64,000 bases of DNA from a bacterium (GCA_004562395.1 SFQY01000007.1:21719-85718), one strand, 5' to 3'. Positions 24,955-34,745 are shown, counted from the first letter of the stretch. The notes: generated by a model from the sequence alone, not told the origin. A program made the numbers and translations.

Positions 24955-26127
24955 ATGATCTACAGAGATTTTCAGGGAGAGAAGCTGTCGCTGCTGGGCT
25001 TCGGCACCATGCGCCTGCCAACCAACCCCGACGGCAGCATTGATGAAGAACAGGTCCGCCGGATGACCCGCTATGCCATGGACCACGGCGTGAACTATTT
25101 TGACACTGCCTATCCTTACCACAACGGCAACTCGGAGCGGGTCATTGGCCGGGTGCTGAAGGACTATCCCCGGGACAGTTACTATCTTGCCACCAAGTAT
25201 CCGGGCCATCAGATCCTGAGCAGCGGCTACAACCCTGCCGAAATATTTGAAGAACAGCTGCGCAAGTGCGATGTGGAGTATTTTGACTTCTATCTTCTGC
25301 ACAATGTGTATGAAAAGTCCATGGAGACCTATCTGGATCCCAGGTGGGGCATCATCGACTATTTCAAGGAGCAGAAGCGCCTGGGAAGGATCCGGCATCT
25401 GGGCTTCAGCTGCCATGCCCAGACCCAGGGCCTGAAGGAATTTCTGGACATCTGCGGCGGCGATATGGAATTCTGCCAGGTCCAGATGAACTATCTGGAC
25501 TGGACTTTGCAGGATGCCAAGGGAAAATATGAGCTGCTGACGGAGCGGGGAATTCCCGTCTGGGTCATGGAGCCTGTCCGGGGCGGCAAGCTGGCAAAGC
25601 TCGGGGAAGCCGAGGAAGCAAAGCTGAAGGCCCTCCGTCCGGAGGAATCCACCGCCGCCTGGGGCTTCCGGTTCCTGCAGGGCCTGCCCAATGTGACGGT
25701 GGTCCTCAGCGGTATGTCCAACATGGCCCAGATGGAGGACAATGTAAAGACCTTCTCCCAGGGTCAGCCTCTGAGCCGGGAGGAAACTGGGCTCCTGCTG
25801 GAGATCGCCGAGGGCATGAAGGACTCCGTCCCCTGTACCGCCTGCCGCTACTGCTGCGACGGCTGCCCCAAGGGGCTGGACATCCCCGGCTTTATCCGTA
25901 CCTACAATGAGCTTCGGGTGGCCCCCACCACCAACGCGGCCATGCGGATCGAATTTATGCCCGAGGACAAGAAGCCCTCGGCCTGCATCGGCTGTGGGAA
26001 ATGCGCCCGGGTCTGCCCCCAGAACATCGACATCCCCGGCGTTATGAAGGACCTGACGGAACGGATCCGCAAGCTTCCCAGCTGGGCGGAGATCTGCCGC
26101 CAGCGGGAAGCCGCTGCCAGGAAATAA
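24955..26127 (+). CDS. Aldo/keto reductase with C-terminal ferredoxin domain
   Basis: 390 residues. Residues about 1-275 form an AKR barrel: GFGTMRLP at the start, the catalytic set Asp-Tyr-Lys-His seen as FDTAYPY (about 44-50), TKYPG (Lys, about 78) and LLHNVY (His, about 110). The C-terminal part (about 285-375) has two cysteine clusters, CTACRYCCDGCPKGLDIP and CIGCGKCARVCPQNIDIP, expected to bind [4Fe-4S] clusters. This AKR-ferredoxin fusion is common in anaerobes; the substrate is unknown. AAAGGAG precedes the start. The MerR-type promoter suggests induction by a small reactive or toxic compound. Confidence 0.9.
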   Translation: MIYRDFQGEKLSLLGFGTMRLPTNPDGSIDEEQVRRMTRYAMDHGVNYFDTAYPYHNGNSERVIGRVLKDYPRDSYYLATKYPGHQILSSGYNPAEIFEEQLRKCDVEYFDFYLLHNVYEKSMETYLDPRWGIIDYFKEQKRLGRIRHLGFSCHAQTQGLKEFLDICGGDMEFCQVQMNYLDWTLQDAKGKYELLTERGIPVWVMEPVRGGKLAKLGEAEEAKLKALRPEESTAAWGFRFLQGLPNVTVVLSGMSNMAQMEDNVKTFSQGQPLSREETGLLLEIAEGMKDSVPCTACRYCCDGCPKGLDIPGFIRTYNELRVAPTTNAAMRIEFMPEDKKPSACIGCGKCARVCPQNIDIPGVMKDLTERIRKLPSWAEICRQREAAARK

Positions 26128-26142
26128 AGGGTGGCTGCGATT

Positions 26143-26289
26143 ATGGAATTTACCCGGAACAACGGTGTCCGGATGCCGGCAGTGGGCATCGGCACCTTCC
26201 TGATGCGCCCGGAACAGGCGGAGCAGGCGGTCTGCACCGCACTGGAAATGGGCTATCCCATGATCGACACCGACAACGCGTACAAATAG
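26143..26289 (+). pseudogene. Truncated aldo/keto reductase (N-terminal remnant)
   Basis: 48 codons: MEFTRNNGVRMPAVGIGTFL, then up to YPMIDTDNAYK and TAG. This is the first strand-helix unit and part of the Asp-containing active-site loop of a second, different AKR family (plain GIGTF type). It stops where a dispersed repeat begins 11 bases later, so the rest was lost, probably by a rearrangement at the repeat. Confidence 0.8.
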
Positions 26290-26300
26290 CACAAAGGGAA

Positions 26301-26443
26301 AGAAAAAACTGTCATTCCGAGCCATCCCGCAGGATGGCGTGGGAATCCCCCGGTTAGAAGGGAAACTTCTGATAATTGCCCTAAAAACCGGGGGATTGCC
26401 ACACCAGTGACTGCGGTCACTGGTTCGCAATGACAGTTCTTTT
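26301..26443. repeat. Intergenic repeat with GTCATT/AATGAC ends, family 3
   Basis: AGAAAAAACTGTCATTCCGA at the left end and TCGCAATGACAGTTCTTTT at the right end form an inverted pair around a second inner inverted repeat (AATCCCCCGGTT and AACCGGGGGATT). Elements with such CTGTCATTGCGA ends are widespread as dispersed palindromes in bacterial genomes. Confidence 0.7.
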
Positions 26444-26540
26444 ATTTGTACAATTTAACTTTAGTGAGGCAGCCCCTTTTCTTTTTGCCAGCCTGCCGGC
26501 GCTGCCGGGCGATGTTCCCGCGGCGGAAGGTGTCTGGGGT

Positions 26541-27806
26541 TTATTGGAAGATTTCTCCGGCGGCGGCGATGATCCGGCGGATTTCGGTGTCCGTGTGGGC
26601 GCTGCTGAGGAACAGGGCTTCGAACTGGCTGGGGGCGGCGTAGATGCCCCGTGACAGGAGGCCGTGGTACCACTGACGGAACCGGGTCAGGTCCGAGGAA
26701 CGGGCCTGGTCGTAGCCGGTAACCGGCTGCTCCGTGAAGAACACCGTCAGCAGAGAGCCTACCCGGTTGACCTGAACGGGGATGCCGGACAGAGCATCCT
26801 TCAGGCCTTCTTCCAACAGAGCGCCTTTCCGTTCCAGTTCGGTGTAGATTTCCGGATTGTTTTTCAGAATCCGCAGCTGGGCAAGGCCTGCCGCCATGGC
26901 CACGGGATTGCCGGACAGGGTGCCCGCCTGATACACGGGGCCCAGGGGCGCTACCAGCTCCATCAGCTTCCGGCTGCCGCCGTAGGCACCTACCGGCATG
27001 CCGCCGCCGATGATCTTGCCGTAGGTTACCAGATCCGCCCGGACGCCGTAGTATTCCTGAGCGCCGCCGGGGGCCAGACGGAAGCCGGTGATGACCTCAT
27101 CGAAGATCAGCAGCGCACCGGATTCGTCGCAGAGTTTACGCAGCCCCTGCAGGAAGCCGGGCTGGGGAGGCACCACGCCCATATTGGCTGCCACGGGCTC
27201 CACGATCACCGCCGCCACCTGGCCGGGATTGGCGTTCAGCAACCCCTCCACACTGGCCAGGTCATTGTAGGAGGCGGTCAGGGTGTCCCCGGCGATCTCC
27301 TTTGGGACTCCCGCGGAATCCGGCGCGCCGCCGGTGAGAGCGCCGGAACCGGCCTTCACCAGCATGGAGTCGGAGTGGCCGTGATAGCAGCCTGCAAACT
27401 TGATGATCTTGCTGCGGCCTGTGGCTCCCCGGGCGAGACGGAGGGCGGACATCACTGCCTCGGTGCCGGAGTTGACCATGCGGACCATCTCCACGCCGGT
27501 CATCTGGCAGACCAGCTCTGCCATCTCCACCTCCGCCGCCGTGGGGGCGCCGAAGCTCAGACCTTTTTTGACGGCGTCCAGAACGGCCCGCTCCACTTCC
27601 TCCCGGCAGTGGCCCAGGATCAGGGGGCCCCAGGAGCCGATGAGGTCAATATATTCGTTTCCGTCCACGTCCCAGACGTGGCTTCCCAGGCCCCGGTCCA
27701 GGAACCGGGGATAGGTGCCCACGGAACGGCAGGCCCGCACCGGGGAATTGACGCCCCCGGGCAGTACCCGCTGGGCCGCGTCGAAAAGCTGTTCAGAGCG
27801 TGTCAT
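26541..27806 (-). CDS. hemL: Glutamate-1-semialdehyde 2,1-aminomutase
   Basis: 421 residues; PLP enzyme that makes 5-aminolevulinate from glutamate 1-semialdehyde, the second step of the C5 pathway. Seen: the N-terminal [16 protein letters not shown], the PLP pocket [15 protein letters not shown] (about 121-135), [11 protein letters not shown], the EVITGFR Asp/Glu region, and the PLP Lys in [19 protein letters not shown] (about 258-276). The ATG at 27,806 overlaps the hemB stop (TGATG), which decides the start. It is the last gene of the tetrapyrrole operon and ends about 100 bases before the family 3 repeat. Confidence 0.95.
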   Translation of the reverse strand: MTRSEQLFDAAQRVLPGGVNSPVRACRSVGTYPRFLDRGLGSHVWDVDGNEYIDLIGSWGPLILGHCREEVERAVLDAVKKGLSFGAPTAAEVEMAELVCQMTGVEMVRMVNSGTEAVMSALRLARGATGRSKIIKFAGCYHGHSDSMLVKAGSGALTGGAPDSAGVPKEIAGDTLTASYNDLASVEGLLNANPGQVAAVIVEPVAANMGVVPPQPGFLQGLRKLCDESGALLIFDEVITGFRLAPGGAQEYYGVRADLVTYGKIIGGGMPVGAYGGSRKLMELVAPLGPVYQAGTLSGNPVAMAAGLAQLRILKNNPEIYTELERKGALLEEGLKDALSGIPVQVNRVGSLLTVFFTEQPVTGYDQARSSDLTRFRQWYHGLLSRGIYAAPSQFEALFLSSAHTDTEIRRIIAAAGEIFQ

Positions 27807-28798
27807 CAGCCAAGATCTCCCTTCTCCATGGCCCGGGCCAGCTCCTTGGCGAAATAGGTGATGAGGATATCCGCTCCCGCCCGGTAGACGGACAGGGCGC
27901 TTTCGCACATGACCCGGTATTCGTCAATGAGACCGGCCTGGCCCGCCGCCTTGATCATGGCGTACTCGCCGCTGACGGAATAGGCCGCCAGAGGCAGATC
28001 AAAGGCGTCGGCGCACTCCCGGATGATGTCCAGGTAGCTCAGAGCGGGCTTGACCATGAGAATATCCGCGCCCTCCTGCACGTCCAGGGCGCACTCCTTC
28101 AGGGCTTCCTTCCGGTTGTGGGGATCCATCTGATAGCCCCGGCGGTCGCCGAAGGCAGGAGCGGAACCGGCAGCCTCCCGGAAAGGGCCATAAAAGGCGG
28201 AGGCATATTTGGCGGAATAGGACATGATGGGCGTGTTCTCGAAGCCGTTTTCATCCAGGACGGCCCGGATGGCGGCTACCCGGCCATCCATCATATCCGA
28301 GGGGGCTACCATGTCCGCTCCCGCCCGGACGTGGGACAGGGCGGTTTTGGCCAGGACCTCCAGGGTTTTGTCGTTGTCCACGGTGCGGCCGTGGAGGATT
28401 CCGCAGTGGCCGTGGTCGGTGTACTCGCACATGCACACGTCGGTGATGATGTAGCAGTCGGGATACTGAGCCTTGATGGCCCGGATGCCCTGCTGTACCA
28501 CCCCCTCCGGATCCCAGGCGGAGGAACCGCACGCATCCTTATGGGCGGGGATGCCGAACAGCAGCACCCGGCGGACGCCGGCTTCCATGCAGGCGGCGAT
28601 TTCCTCACAGATCCGGTCCGGGGAATAACGCCACTGACCGTCCAGGGAGGGGATGGGCTCCCGGATATTGCTCCCCTCCACCAAAAACAGGGGATAGACC
28701 AGACTGTCCGGGGAGACTCTGGTTTCCCGCACCATGCGGCGCAGGCTGTCGCAGGTCCGCAGCCTGCGGGGACGAATGACAAGGTCCATATTGATCAT
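27806..28798 (-). CDS. hemB: Delta-aminolevulinic acid dehydratase (porphobilinogen synthase)
   Basis: 330 residues; joins two 5-aminolevulinates to porphobilinogen. The catalytic zinc site [12 protein letters not shown] (about residues 118-129) marks it as a zinc-dependent enzyme. The two substrate lysines are seen in [15 protein letters not shown] (about 194-208) and [12 protein letters not shown] (about 245-256). The start at 28,798 overlaps the stop of the cobA-hemD gene (ATGA); an upstream Met would overlap further and is less likely. It belongs to the riboswitch-controlled operon. Confidence 0.95.
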   Translation of the reverse strand: MINMDLVIRPRRLRTCDSLRRMVRETRVSPDSLVYPLFLVEGSNIREPIPSLDGQWRYSPDRICEEIAACMEAGVRRVLLFGIPAHKDACGSSAWDPEGVVQQGIRAIKAQYPDCYIITDVCMCEYTDHGHCGILHGRTVDNDKTLEVLAKTALSHVRAGADMVAPSDMMDGRVAAIRAVLDENGFENTPIMSYSAKYASAFYGPFREAAGSAPAFGDRRGYQMDPHNRKEALKECALDVQEGADILMVKPALSYLDIIRECADAFDLPLAAYSVSGEYAMIKAAGQAGLIDEYRVMCESALSVYRAGADILITYFAKELARAMEKGDLG

Positions 28799-30270
28799 GC
28801 TCCTTTGATGCATTCCAGAAGGGATTCCATGGTGGCCTCCCGGGCGACGGTGACGGCAATGCCGAATTTTTTCGCTTCCTCAGCGGTCTGGGGGCCGATG
28901 CAGCAGCCCAGAACATTGGAAAGGTCAGCACCGGGAAGGCTTTCCACGAAGCCCCGGACGGTGGAGGCGCTGGTAAAGGTCACCAGCACCTTTCGCTTCA
29001 GCAGCTCCCCTACGGGAGCGTCCTCCGGAGCCTCATATACGGTATCATAACACGGAATATCCTGGAAGGGAATCCCGTTTTTCGTGAAAATTTCCGGCAG
29101 GGCATCGCTTCCCCGGCTGGCCCGGCACAGAAGCACCGGCCCATCCACTTTGTCCATGGCCCGGGCCAGGTGCGCCGAGTCGAAGACCTCCGGCACCAGA
29201 TCCGCCTGCAGGCCGAACCGCTCCAGCTGAGCCGCCGTTTTGGGTCCGATGGCCGCCAGCTTCAGCCCCGCCAGCGCCCGGGCGTCCCGGCCGGACTTTC
29301 GCAGCCTCCGGAAGAAGATCTCCGGACCCGCGGGACTGGTGAACACCAGCCAGCGGAAACGGTCCAGTCCGGCAATGGCCTCCTCCAGCTGGGGGCAGTC
29401 CTCCCGGGGAACCGTGCGGATGCAGGGATAGGCGGTGACGCTGGCACCCAGAGCCCGCAGAGACTGGCAGAGGGTCCCGCTGCGGTCTGCCGGACGGGTG
29501 ACGATAATGTCCTTTCCCTTCAGGGGCAGGGCATCAAACCAGTCGAATTTATCGGACAGGGAACAGACCTTGCCCACCACGATCACGGCGGGGCTTTGTA
29601 TCCGCGCTGCCGTTGCTTCGGAGGGCAGCTCCGTCAGGGTGGAGATGACCTTTCTCTGCCGGGGCAGGGTGCCCTGCTCTACCACGGCGGCAGGGGTTTC
29701 CGGGTCCATCCCCGCCTCCAGCAGCCCATGACAGATCCGGGGCAGGGTACCCAGACCCATCAGAAACACCAGCGTTCCGCCGGTGCGGCACAGCGCTTCA
29801 AAATCGATCCGCAGGGGAGCCCCGGCTTTGGCATGGCCGGTGACAATGTGTACGCTGGAGCAGAAATCCCGGTGGGTCACGGGGATTCCGGCATAGGCAG
29901 GGGCCGCCAGCGCGGAGGTCACTCCGGGGACCACCTGGAAGGGAATTTTGTTCTGACAGAGCAGCTCCAGTTCTTCACCGCCCCGGCCGAACAGGAAGGG
30001 ATCGCCGCCCTTCAGCCGCACCACCCGTTTGCCCTCCCGGGCTTTTTCCAGCAGAATTTCGTTGATCCGCTCCTGGGGAACCGGATGGTGTCCGGCCTCC
30101 TTGCCCACATTGATCCGTTCCGCCGGGGGAGGGATCAGAGCCAGAATCTCCGGGCTCACCAGCCGGTCGTAGACCACCACCTGGGCCTGTTCCAGGGCCT
30201 GACGGCCTTTTTCGGTCAGCAGACCGGGGTCTCCCGGTCCGGCGCCTACCAAAATCACATTGCCCATCAT
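28795..30270 (-). CDS. cobA-hemD: Fused uroporphyrinogen-III C-methyltransferase / uroporphyrinogen-III synthase
   Basis: 491 residues. The N-terminal ~245 residues are the SAM-dependent methyltransferase CobA/SUMT (VGAGPGDPGLLTEKG at the start, VVRLKGGDPFLFGRGGEE near 86-103, PGVTSALAAPAYAGIPVTHR near 114-133), which makes precorrin-2. Residues about 250-491 are HemD (LKGKDIIVTRPADRSG at its start, VFTSPAGPEIFF, VTFTSASTVRGF near 440), which closes hydroxymethylbilane to uroporphyrinogen III. The fusion is common in Clostridia and passes substrate between consecutive steps. The start is eight bases after the hemC stop; the stop overlaps hemB. Confidence 0.93.
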   Translation of the reverse strand: MMGNVILVGAGPGDPGLLTEKGRQALEQAQVVVYDRLVSPEILALIPPPAERINVGKEAGHHPVPQERINEILLEKAREGKRVVRLKGGDPFLFGRGGEELELLCQNKIPFQVVPGVTSALAAPAYAGIPVTHRDFCSSVHIVTGHAKAGAPLRIDFEALCRTGGTLVFLMGLGTLPRICHGLLEAGMDPETPAAVVEQGTLPRQRKVISTLTELPSEATAARIQSPAVIVVGKVCSLSDKFDWFDALPLKGKDIIVTRPADRSGTLCQSLRALGASVTAYPCIRTVPREDCPQLEEAIAGLDRFRWLVFTSPAGPEIFFRRLRKSGRDARALAGLKLAAIGPKTAAQLERFGLQADLVPEVFDSAHLARAMDKVDGPVLLCRASRGSDALPEIFTKNGIPFQDIPCYDTVYEAPEDAPVGELLKRKVLVTFTSASTVRGFVESLPGADLSNVLGCCIGPQTAEEAKKFGIAVTVAREATMESLLECIKGA

Positions 30271-30277
30271 AGGCGTT

Positions 30278-31153
30278 TCACATTCCTTCCTTCAGTCGTG
30301 AGGCCAGAGCCCGGCCCAGGGCTTCCGCGTCGCCGGCAGGGCCGGACAGCGCCCCTTTTCGGATTACCCTTTCGTCGGGGCTGACGTACAGTCCCCGCAG
30401 AGTCAGCACCTGATCGTTCAGCTGGGCGAAGGCTGCCACGGGGGAACTGCATCCGCCGTCCAGCGCCCGGACAAAGGCCCGCTCCGCCAGAGCGCAGCAG
30501 GCGCTGCCGGGATCCTGAAAGATTTTCAGGCAGCTTGTATCCATACCCTGCCGGGTCTGTACCACCAGGATCCCCTGACCGGCAGCGGGGAGGATCTCTT
30601 CCGGAGAAAAATACCGGCTGATCCGATGCTCCAGGCCCAGGCGCTTCAGACCGGCAGCCGCCAGTACCAGGGCGGAATATTCCCCGCTGTCCAACTTGGC
30701 CAACCGGGTCTGCACATTGCCCCGGACGGGGGCTGCCGTCATGTGGGGAAACAGTGCCTTCAGCTGCAGCTGACGTCGGCGGGAGGAACAGCCGATGGGC
30801 TTCCCGGGGTCCAACTCCGATTCTCCCTCCGGCAGGACCAGCACGTCCAAAGGATCCTCCCGCCGGGAGAAGGCTGCCAGAGGCAGATCCTCCGGCACCT
30901 CCATGGGCATGTCCTTCAGAGAATGGACGGTAAAATCCACTCTGTTTTCCCGCAGAGCCTGATCCAGCTCCCGGACGAACAGCCCTTTTCCTCCGATTTG
31001 ATCCAGTGTCCGGTTCAGGATCCGGTCACCGGTGGTTTTCATGGTCACCAGCTCCGTTTCCGCCTCCGGCAGGGCGGCGGAAATGGCATCCATTGCCATC
31101 CAGGCCTGAATGACGGCCAGCCGGCTGTCCCGGCTTCCGATTCGGATTTTCAT
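30278..31153 (-). CDS. hemC: Hydroxymethylbilane synthase (porphobilinogen deaminase)
   Basis: 291 residues. It polymerises four porphobilinogens. Typical features: MKIRIGSRDSRLAVIQA at the start, the catalytic Asp in VHSLKDMPM (about 78-86), SSRRRQLQL (about 124-132), and the dipyrromethane-binding Cys in ALDGGCSSPVAAFAQ (about 227-241). The ATG overlaps the stop of hemA-sirC (ATGA), which settles the start. Upstream in-frame sequence belongs to the overlapping gene and is not used. Confidence 0.95.
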   Translation of the reverse strand: MKIRIGSRDSRLAVIQAWMAMDAISAALPEAETELVTMKTTGDRILNRTLDQIGGKGLFVRELDQALRENRVDFTVHSLKDMPMEVPEDLPLAAFSRREDPLDVLVLPEGESELDPGKPIGCSSRRRQLQLKALFPHMTAAPVRGNVQTRLAKLDSGEYSALVLAAAGLKRLGLEHRISRYFSPEEILPAAGQGILVVQTRQGMDTSCLKIFQDPGSACCALAERAFVRALDGGCSSPVAAFAQLNDQVLTLRGLYVSPDERVIRKGALSGPAGDAEALGRALASRLKEGM

Positions 31154-32568
31154 TTCAATTCCTCCAATACCCGGCGGATCTCCCTGGCCGCCCGGGCGGT
31201 TTTGTGGTGATCCTTGCCTGAGGATACCACACCCGCGATCAGGTCTTCCCCGGCACAGACGGCGGGGAAATAAAAGGTACACTCCGCCTCGCAGTCCGCT
31301 ACGGACACCGGAATTCCCAGACGCCGGGCCTCTTCCCAGACCTGGTGGTTTACCTGTCGGTCCGCCGTGGCGGCTATGGCCAGGAAAGCGCCCTCCAGAT
31401 CTCCGGGACGGTAGGGTCTGGGGATCCAGTCCAGCCCTTCGGCACGGCAGCTTAGCTCCGGTGCCACCACGGTGATCCGGCAGCCGAACATCCGCAGAGT
31501 GCCGATCCGCCGGGAAGCGATGTTCCCGCCGCCGATCAGCACCACCCGTTTGTCCGTCAGATCCACAAACAGAGGGAATCGGGGTGGCCTGTCCGGAGCA
31601 GCCTGCCGCCGCTGCCACTGGAGGAACCGTTCCAGCTCCTCCCGGGCAATGGTCTCCATGGCCGCCAACTCTTCAGGACTTCCGGGGCCGCCGGTACCCA
31701 AAGAATCCGTATCATAGCAGCGCATCCGGTCTTTACAGGCGGGGTCAATGTCTCTGGGGACCGCCAGATCCACCGCAACCTTCGGCGGATGAACCACGGT
31801 TTGAAGCTGCTGCGCCGTCAGAACATAATGGGGACTGGAGGTGGCGCTGACCAGGGCGTCCATATCCTCCAGGGCGGCGATCCGGTCCTCAAAGGCCACG
31901 GCCCGGCATCCGGCGGGAACCACCGATTCTCCGTGGCGGTAGGTACGCAGGGTCACGCTGACCTGGGCACCGGCCTGATGCAGAAGCTGGGCGGCCAGAC
32001 GGCCCATCTGGCCGTTGCCCACCACCAGGATCCGCCTGCCCTCCAGAGTCCCCAGTTCCTCAGTCAGGATCTCCAGACACCGTTTTCCCATGGAGGGGGA
32101 ACCGTGGGTCACGGAAACCTCCGTTCTGGCCCGCTTTCCGGCGGTCACCGCCTGACGGAACAGAGCGGACAGAGTGGGACCGGCGGTCTGGACCTCCCGG
32201 GCCAGCTCCATGGCCAGCCGCACCTGGGTGACGATCTGATCCTCTCCCAGAATCTGAGAGTGGAGCCCACAGGCCACCTCCATCAGGTGAGCCGCGGCGT
32301 CCCGGCCACAGCGAGTGATAAAATAGGGCTCCATGGTTTCCTCCGGAACCCCCGCCCCACGGCACAGCAGCCGCCAGGGCGTTTCCGCCTCGCCGCAGAG
32401 GTACAGCTCCGTCCGGTTGCAGGTGGACAGCAGCACACAGCCCTCCACCCCGGGCTGCTTCCGGAGCCATTTCAGCAGGTCCTCCGCCTGCTGCCGGGAA
32501 AAAGCCAGCTTCTCCCGCAGCGCCAGGGAGGCCCGGTGGCAGTCCAGACCGGACATTGTCAGATTCAT
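31150..32568 (-). CDS. hemA: Fused glutamyl-tRNA reductase / precorrin-2 dehydrogenase
   Basis: 472 residues. Residues about 1-320 are GluTR: the catalytic Cys in LLSTCNRTELY (about 47-57), GLHSQILGEDQIVTQV (about 101-116), the NADPH fold VVGNGQMGRLAAQLL (about 177-191) and a shortened C-terminal dimer helix. Residues about 330-472 are a SirC/Met8p-type precorrin-2 dehydrogenase (FPLFVDLTDKRVVLIGGGNI, then ASRRI) that oxidises precorrin-2 to sirohydrochlorin. The two steps are separated in the pathway (first and after CobA), so the fusion links pathway entry with the branch to sirohydrochlorin. Start and stop overlap neighbours (ATGA both sides). Confidence 0.93.
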   Translation of the reverse strand: MNLTMSGLDCHRASLALREKLAFSRQQAEDLLKWLRKQPGVEGCVLLSTCNRTELYLCGEAETPWRLLCRGAGVPEETMEPYFITRCGRDAAAHLMEVACGLHSQILGEDQIVTQVRLAMELAREVQTAGPTLSALFRQAVTAGKRARTEVSVTHGSPSMGKRCLEILTEELGTLEGRRILVVGNGQMGRLAAQLLHQAGAQVSVTLRTYRHGESVVPAGCRAVAFEDRIAALEDMDALVSATSSPHYVLTAQQLQTVVHPPKVAVDLAVPRDIDPACKDRMRCYDTDSLGTGGPGSPEELAAMETIAREELERFLQWQRRQAAPDRPPRFPLFVDLTDKRVVLIGGGNIASRRIGTLRMFGCRITVVAPELSCRAEGLDWIPRPYRPGDLEGAFLAIAATADRQVNHQVWEEARRLGIPVSVADCEAECTFYFPAVCAGEDLIAGVVSSGKDHHKTARAAREIRRVLEELK

Positions 32569-34013
32569 GATTTTCCTCCTTTGGTGATGACCAGGGAAAA
32601 ATAGCCGGAAGGCTCTTTCAGGTCCGCAAACCGGGGATAGACCCGCTCGTTTTTCATGCCGCAGTTTTCCACCATGGCCGCGTCTTCCAACAGTCCCCGT
32701 TGGGCCAGCGCTTGCTGCAATTCCAGAATGGACCGCCCGGCTTTCATAAATACCTTGTTCGCCGGAACGTCCATCAGCGCCTCCTGGTCGTGGGAGGCGG
32801 GGATTACCAGCAGAGGCTCCCGGCCCAGGCAGAGGGGGCGGTTCAGCCGGGCGGCTGCCGCGCAGAAGGAGGGAACCCCGGGGACCACTTCTACCGGGTA
32901 GCCCCGGCGCAGCACCTTTTCATGCACATACATATAGGTGGAGTAGACTCCGGGATCGCCCAGAGTCAGAAAGGCCACCTGTTTGCCATCGTCCAGAAGG
33001 GCGCAGATCTGTTCCGCCGCTTCCTCATGGGCGGCGGCCATGACGGCCTTGTCCCGGACCATGGGCATCTGGACAAAGCGCACATCCTTCCCGGCAATAT
33101 GGTCTTTGGCAATGTTCCAGGCGGTGTTGTCCGCACCGGGAGCGTCGGGTACCAGAACCACATCCGCTTCCTTCATAACCCGAATCGCCTTCAGGGTCAG
33201 CAGTTCCGGATCCCCGGGCCCCACGCCCACGCCCCAGAGCCTGCCCCGGACGGTTAGAACCTCCGCTGCTGCGGCACAGTGGGCCGTGAACAGCTTCCGG
33301 ATCCCGGCACACTGCCCCAGCCCCTGCTGATGGCAGGTAACCCGGTATCCCTCTGCTCTGAGCCTTTCCGCCCAGAGTTCCATATCCCGGTGCGCGTGGC
33401 ATCCGGGGGTCAGCAGGAAGGGAGATACCAGGAGCTTTCGGATCTCCGGCTTGTGGGGCAGCTGCTCCAGAACGGATTCCAGAGAGGGCTGGCCGTTCAT
33501 CACGGCAAAATACACATTGTCCCGGCGGCCCTGCAGCGCCTGGGCCATCCGCAGATAATCGGCATTGTCGGAACCGGACCTGCCGTGGCCCATAAGAAGC
33601 AGGGCCTCTCCGTCTTCCGGAGCGGGAAGCCATTCCAGCAGAGCCTCCGCCGCATCGGAAATGTCACGCTCCGATCCCAGCAGGGGAGCCCCCACCGAGA
33701 TCCGCAGCCGAGAGCGGAAGGCATCCACCTCCGCGCACAGCTTTTCGTATTCGATGCCCCGGGATATGAACAGGGGCTGCACCGCCACATGGGTAAAGCC
33801 CTCCGCTGCCAGACCGTCCAGGGCCTGGACCGGGTCCTGCGCCAGAATGCCCTGCTGACGCAGAGTTTGGAGGACTGTTTCACCGGTATAGGCCCGGCGG
33901 ATCTCCCAGCCAGGAAAGGCCTCCGCCAGAGTGCGTTCCAGGACGGCAACGGACTGCTCCAGAGCGCCGGGATAGGCGGTACCGAAGGAAACGGCCAGAA
34001 TCGCTTTTTTCAT
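32565..34013 (-). CDS. cbiK-cbiL: Fused sirohydrochlorin cobaltochelatase / precorrin-2 C20-methyltransferase
   Basis: 482 residues. Residues about 1-255 are a CbiK-type chelatase: AILAVSFGT at the start, a chelating His in MGHGRSGSDN (about 143-152) and the second His in LTPGCHAHRDM (about 201-211). It puts cobalt into sirohydrochlorin. Residues about 257-482 are a CbiL/CobI methyltransferase (RLWGVGVGPGDPELLTLKA, VAFLTLGDPGVYSTYMY, VVPGVPSFCAAAARL), which adds the C20 methyl group. These are consecutive steps of anaerobic B12 synthesis. The start lies four bases after the cbiC stop and the stop overlaps hemA-sirC. A fused chelatase-CbiL is unusual and worth comparing with relatives. Confidence 0.9.
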   Translation of the reverse strand: MKKAILAVSFGTAYPGALEQSVAVLERTLAEAFPGWEIRRAYTGETVLQTLRQQGILAQDPVQALDGLAAEGFTHVAVQPLFISRGIEYEKLCAEVDAFRSRLRISVGAPLLGSERDISDAAEALLEWLPAPEDGEALLLMGHGRSGSDNADYLRMAQALQGRRDNVYFAVMNGQPSLESVLEQLPHKPEIRKLLVSPFLLTPGCHAHRDMELWAERLRAEGYRVTCHQQGLGQCAGIRKLFTAHCAAAAEVLTVRGRLWGVGVGPGDPELLTLKAIRVMKEADVVLVPDAPGADNTAWNIAKDHIAGKDVRFVQMPMVRDKAVMAAAHEEAAEQICALLDDGKQVAFLTLGDPGVYSTYMYVHEKVLRRGYPVEVVPGVPSFCAAAARLNRPLCLGREPLLVIPASHDQEALMDVPANKVFMKAGRSILELQQALAQRGLLEDAAMVENCGMKNERVYPRFADLKEPSGYFSLVITKGGKS

Positions 34014-34016
34014 AGT

Positions 34017-34655
34017 CTACTCCCTTTCGTTCCGGGACGCCGTGTACAGCAGCGCGTTGCAGATAGCAGCGGCTACATTGCTGCCGCCCTTACGGCCCCG
34101 GGCCACGATCCAGGGACAGTCCATTTCCATGGTCAGTTCCTTTGCCTCCACCACATTGACAAAGCCCACCGGCACGCCGATGATCAGGGAAGGAGCGGGC
34201 AGAGTGCCTGCCTGCCACAGCTCGTACAGCCGCACCAGAGCTGTGGGGGCGTTCCCGATGGCGTAGATCAGGGGTTTGCCAAGAGCCGCGGCCCGCTCCA
34301 TGCTTACCGACGCCCGGGTAACGCCCAGGGCCTTTGCCTGCGCGGCCACCTCCGGATCGGCAATGAAATTGTGGATCTGCCCGCCGAATTTGGCCAGAAC
34401 CCGCTTGTTGATGCCGGACATGGCCATGGTGGTATCGGTCACGATATCCGTGCCCCGGCGAAGGGCGTCCACCCCCAGCTCCACGGCTTTGGGGGAAAAG
34501 CAGAGATTTTCCGCGTAATCGAAATCGGCGGTGGTGTGAATGGCCCGCAGGATCACCGCCTCATTTTCCGGAGGCAGGGGGACCTTCAGCTCCGAGCGGA
34601 TGATCTCCATGCTCCGCACTTCGATCTGCGACGGCTCTACACGCTGTAATTGCAT
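34017..34655 (-). CDS. cbiC: Precorrin-8X / cobalt-precorrin-8 methylmutase
   Basis: 212 residues, the normal size. It moves the methyl group from C11 to C12 to give (cobalt-)precorrin hydrogenobyrinate precursors. Catalytic His in VILRAIHTTADFDYAENL (about residue 40) and the substrate loop GRKGGSNVAAAICNALLY near the end (about 190-207) are kept, as is IIGVPVGFVNVVEAKE. First gene of the operon; GAAGGAGAG lies nine bases upstream of this ATG, which decides it over a longer upstream frame through the leader terminator. It is directly controlled by the cobalamin riboswitch. Confidence 0.94.
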   Translation of the reverse strand: MQLQRVEPSQIEVRSMEIIRSELKVPLPPENEAVILRAIHTTADFDYAENLCFSPKAVELGVDALRRGTDIVTDTTMAMSGINKRVLAKFGGQIHNFIADPEVAAQAKALGVTRASVSMERAAALGKPLIYAIGNAPTALVRLYELWQAGTLPAPSLIIGVPVGFVNVVEAKELTMEMDCPWIVARGRKGGSNVAAAICNALLYTASRNERE

Positions 34656-34720
34656 TTGTTTCTCTCCTTCCGGGATTTGCTCCCGATGGTCTGCCGGACC
34701 GGATGGACCGGCGGGCAGAC

Positions 34721-34745
34721 AAAAAATAAGCAGCCTGATGGCTGC
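34721..34745 (-). terminator. Leader terminator of the riboswitch
   Basis: GCAGCC-ATCA-GGCTGC followed by TTATTTTTT on the minus strand, between the riboswitch and cbiC. It is the probable expression platform: formed when cobalamin is bound. GGGCAG/CTGCCC words nearby could form the alternative pairing. Confidence 0.75.

Noticed and set aside
26144..26289. A functional second aldo/keto reductase
   Set aside because: Only 48 codons remain, ending before the catalytic Tyr and Lys; the rest is replaced by a dispersed repeat.
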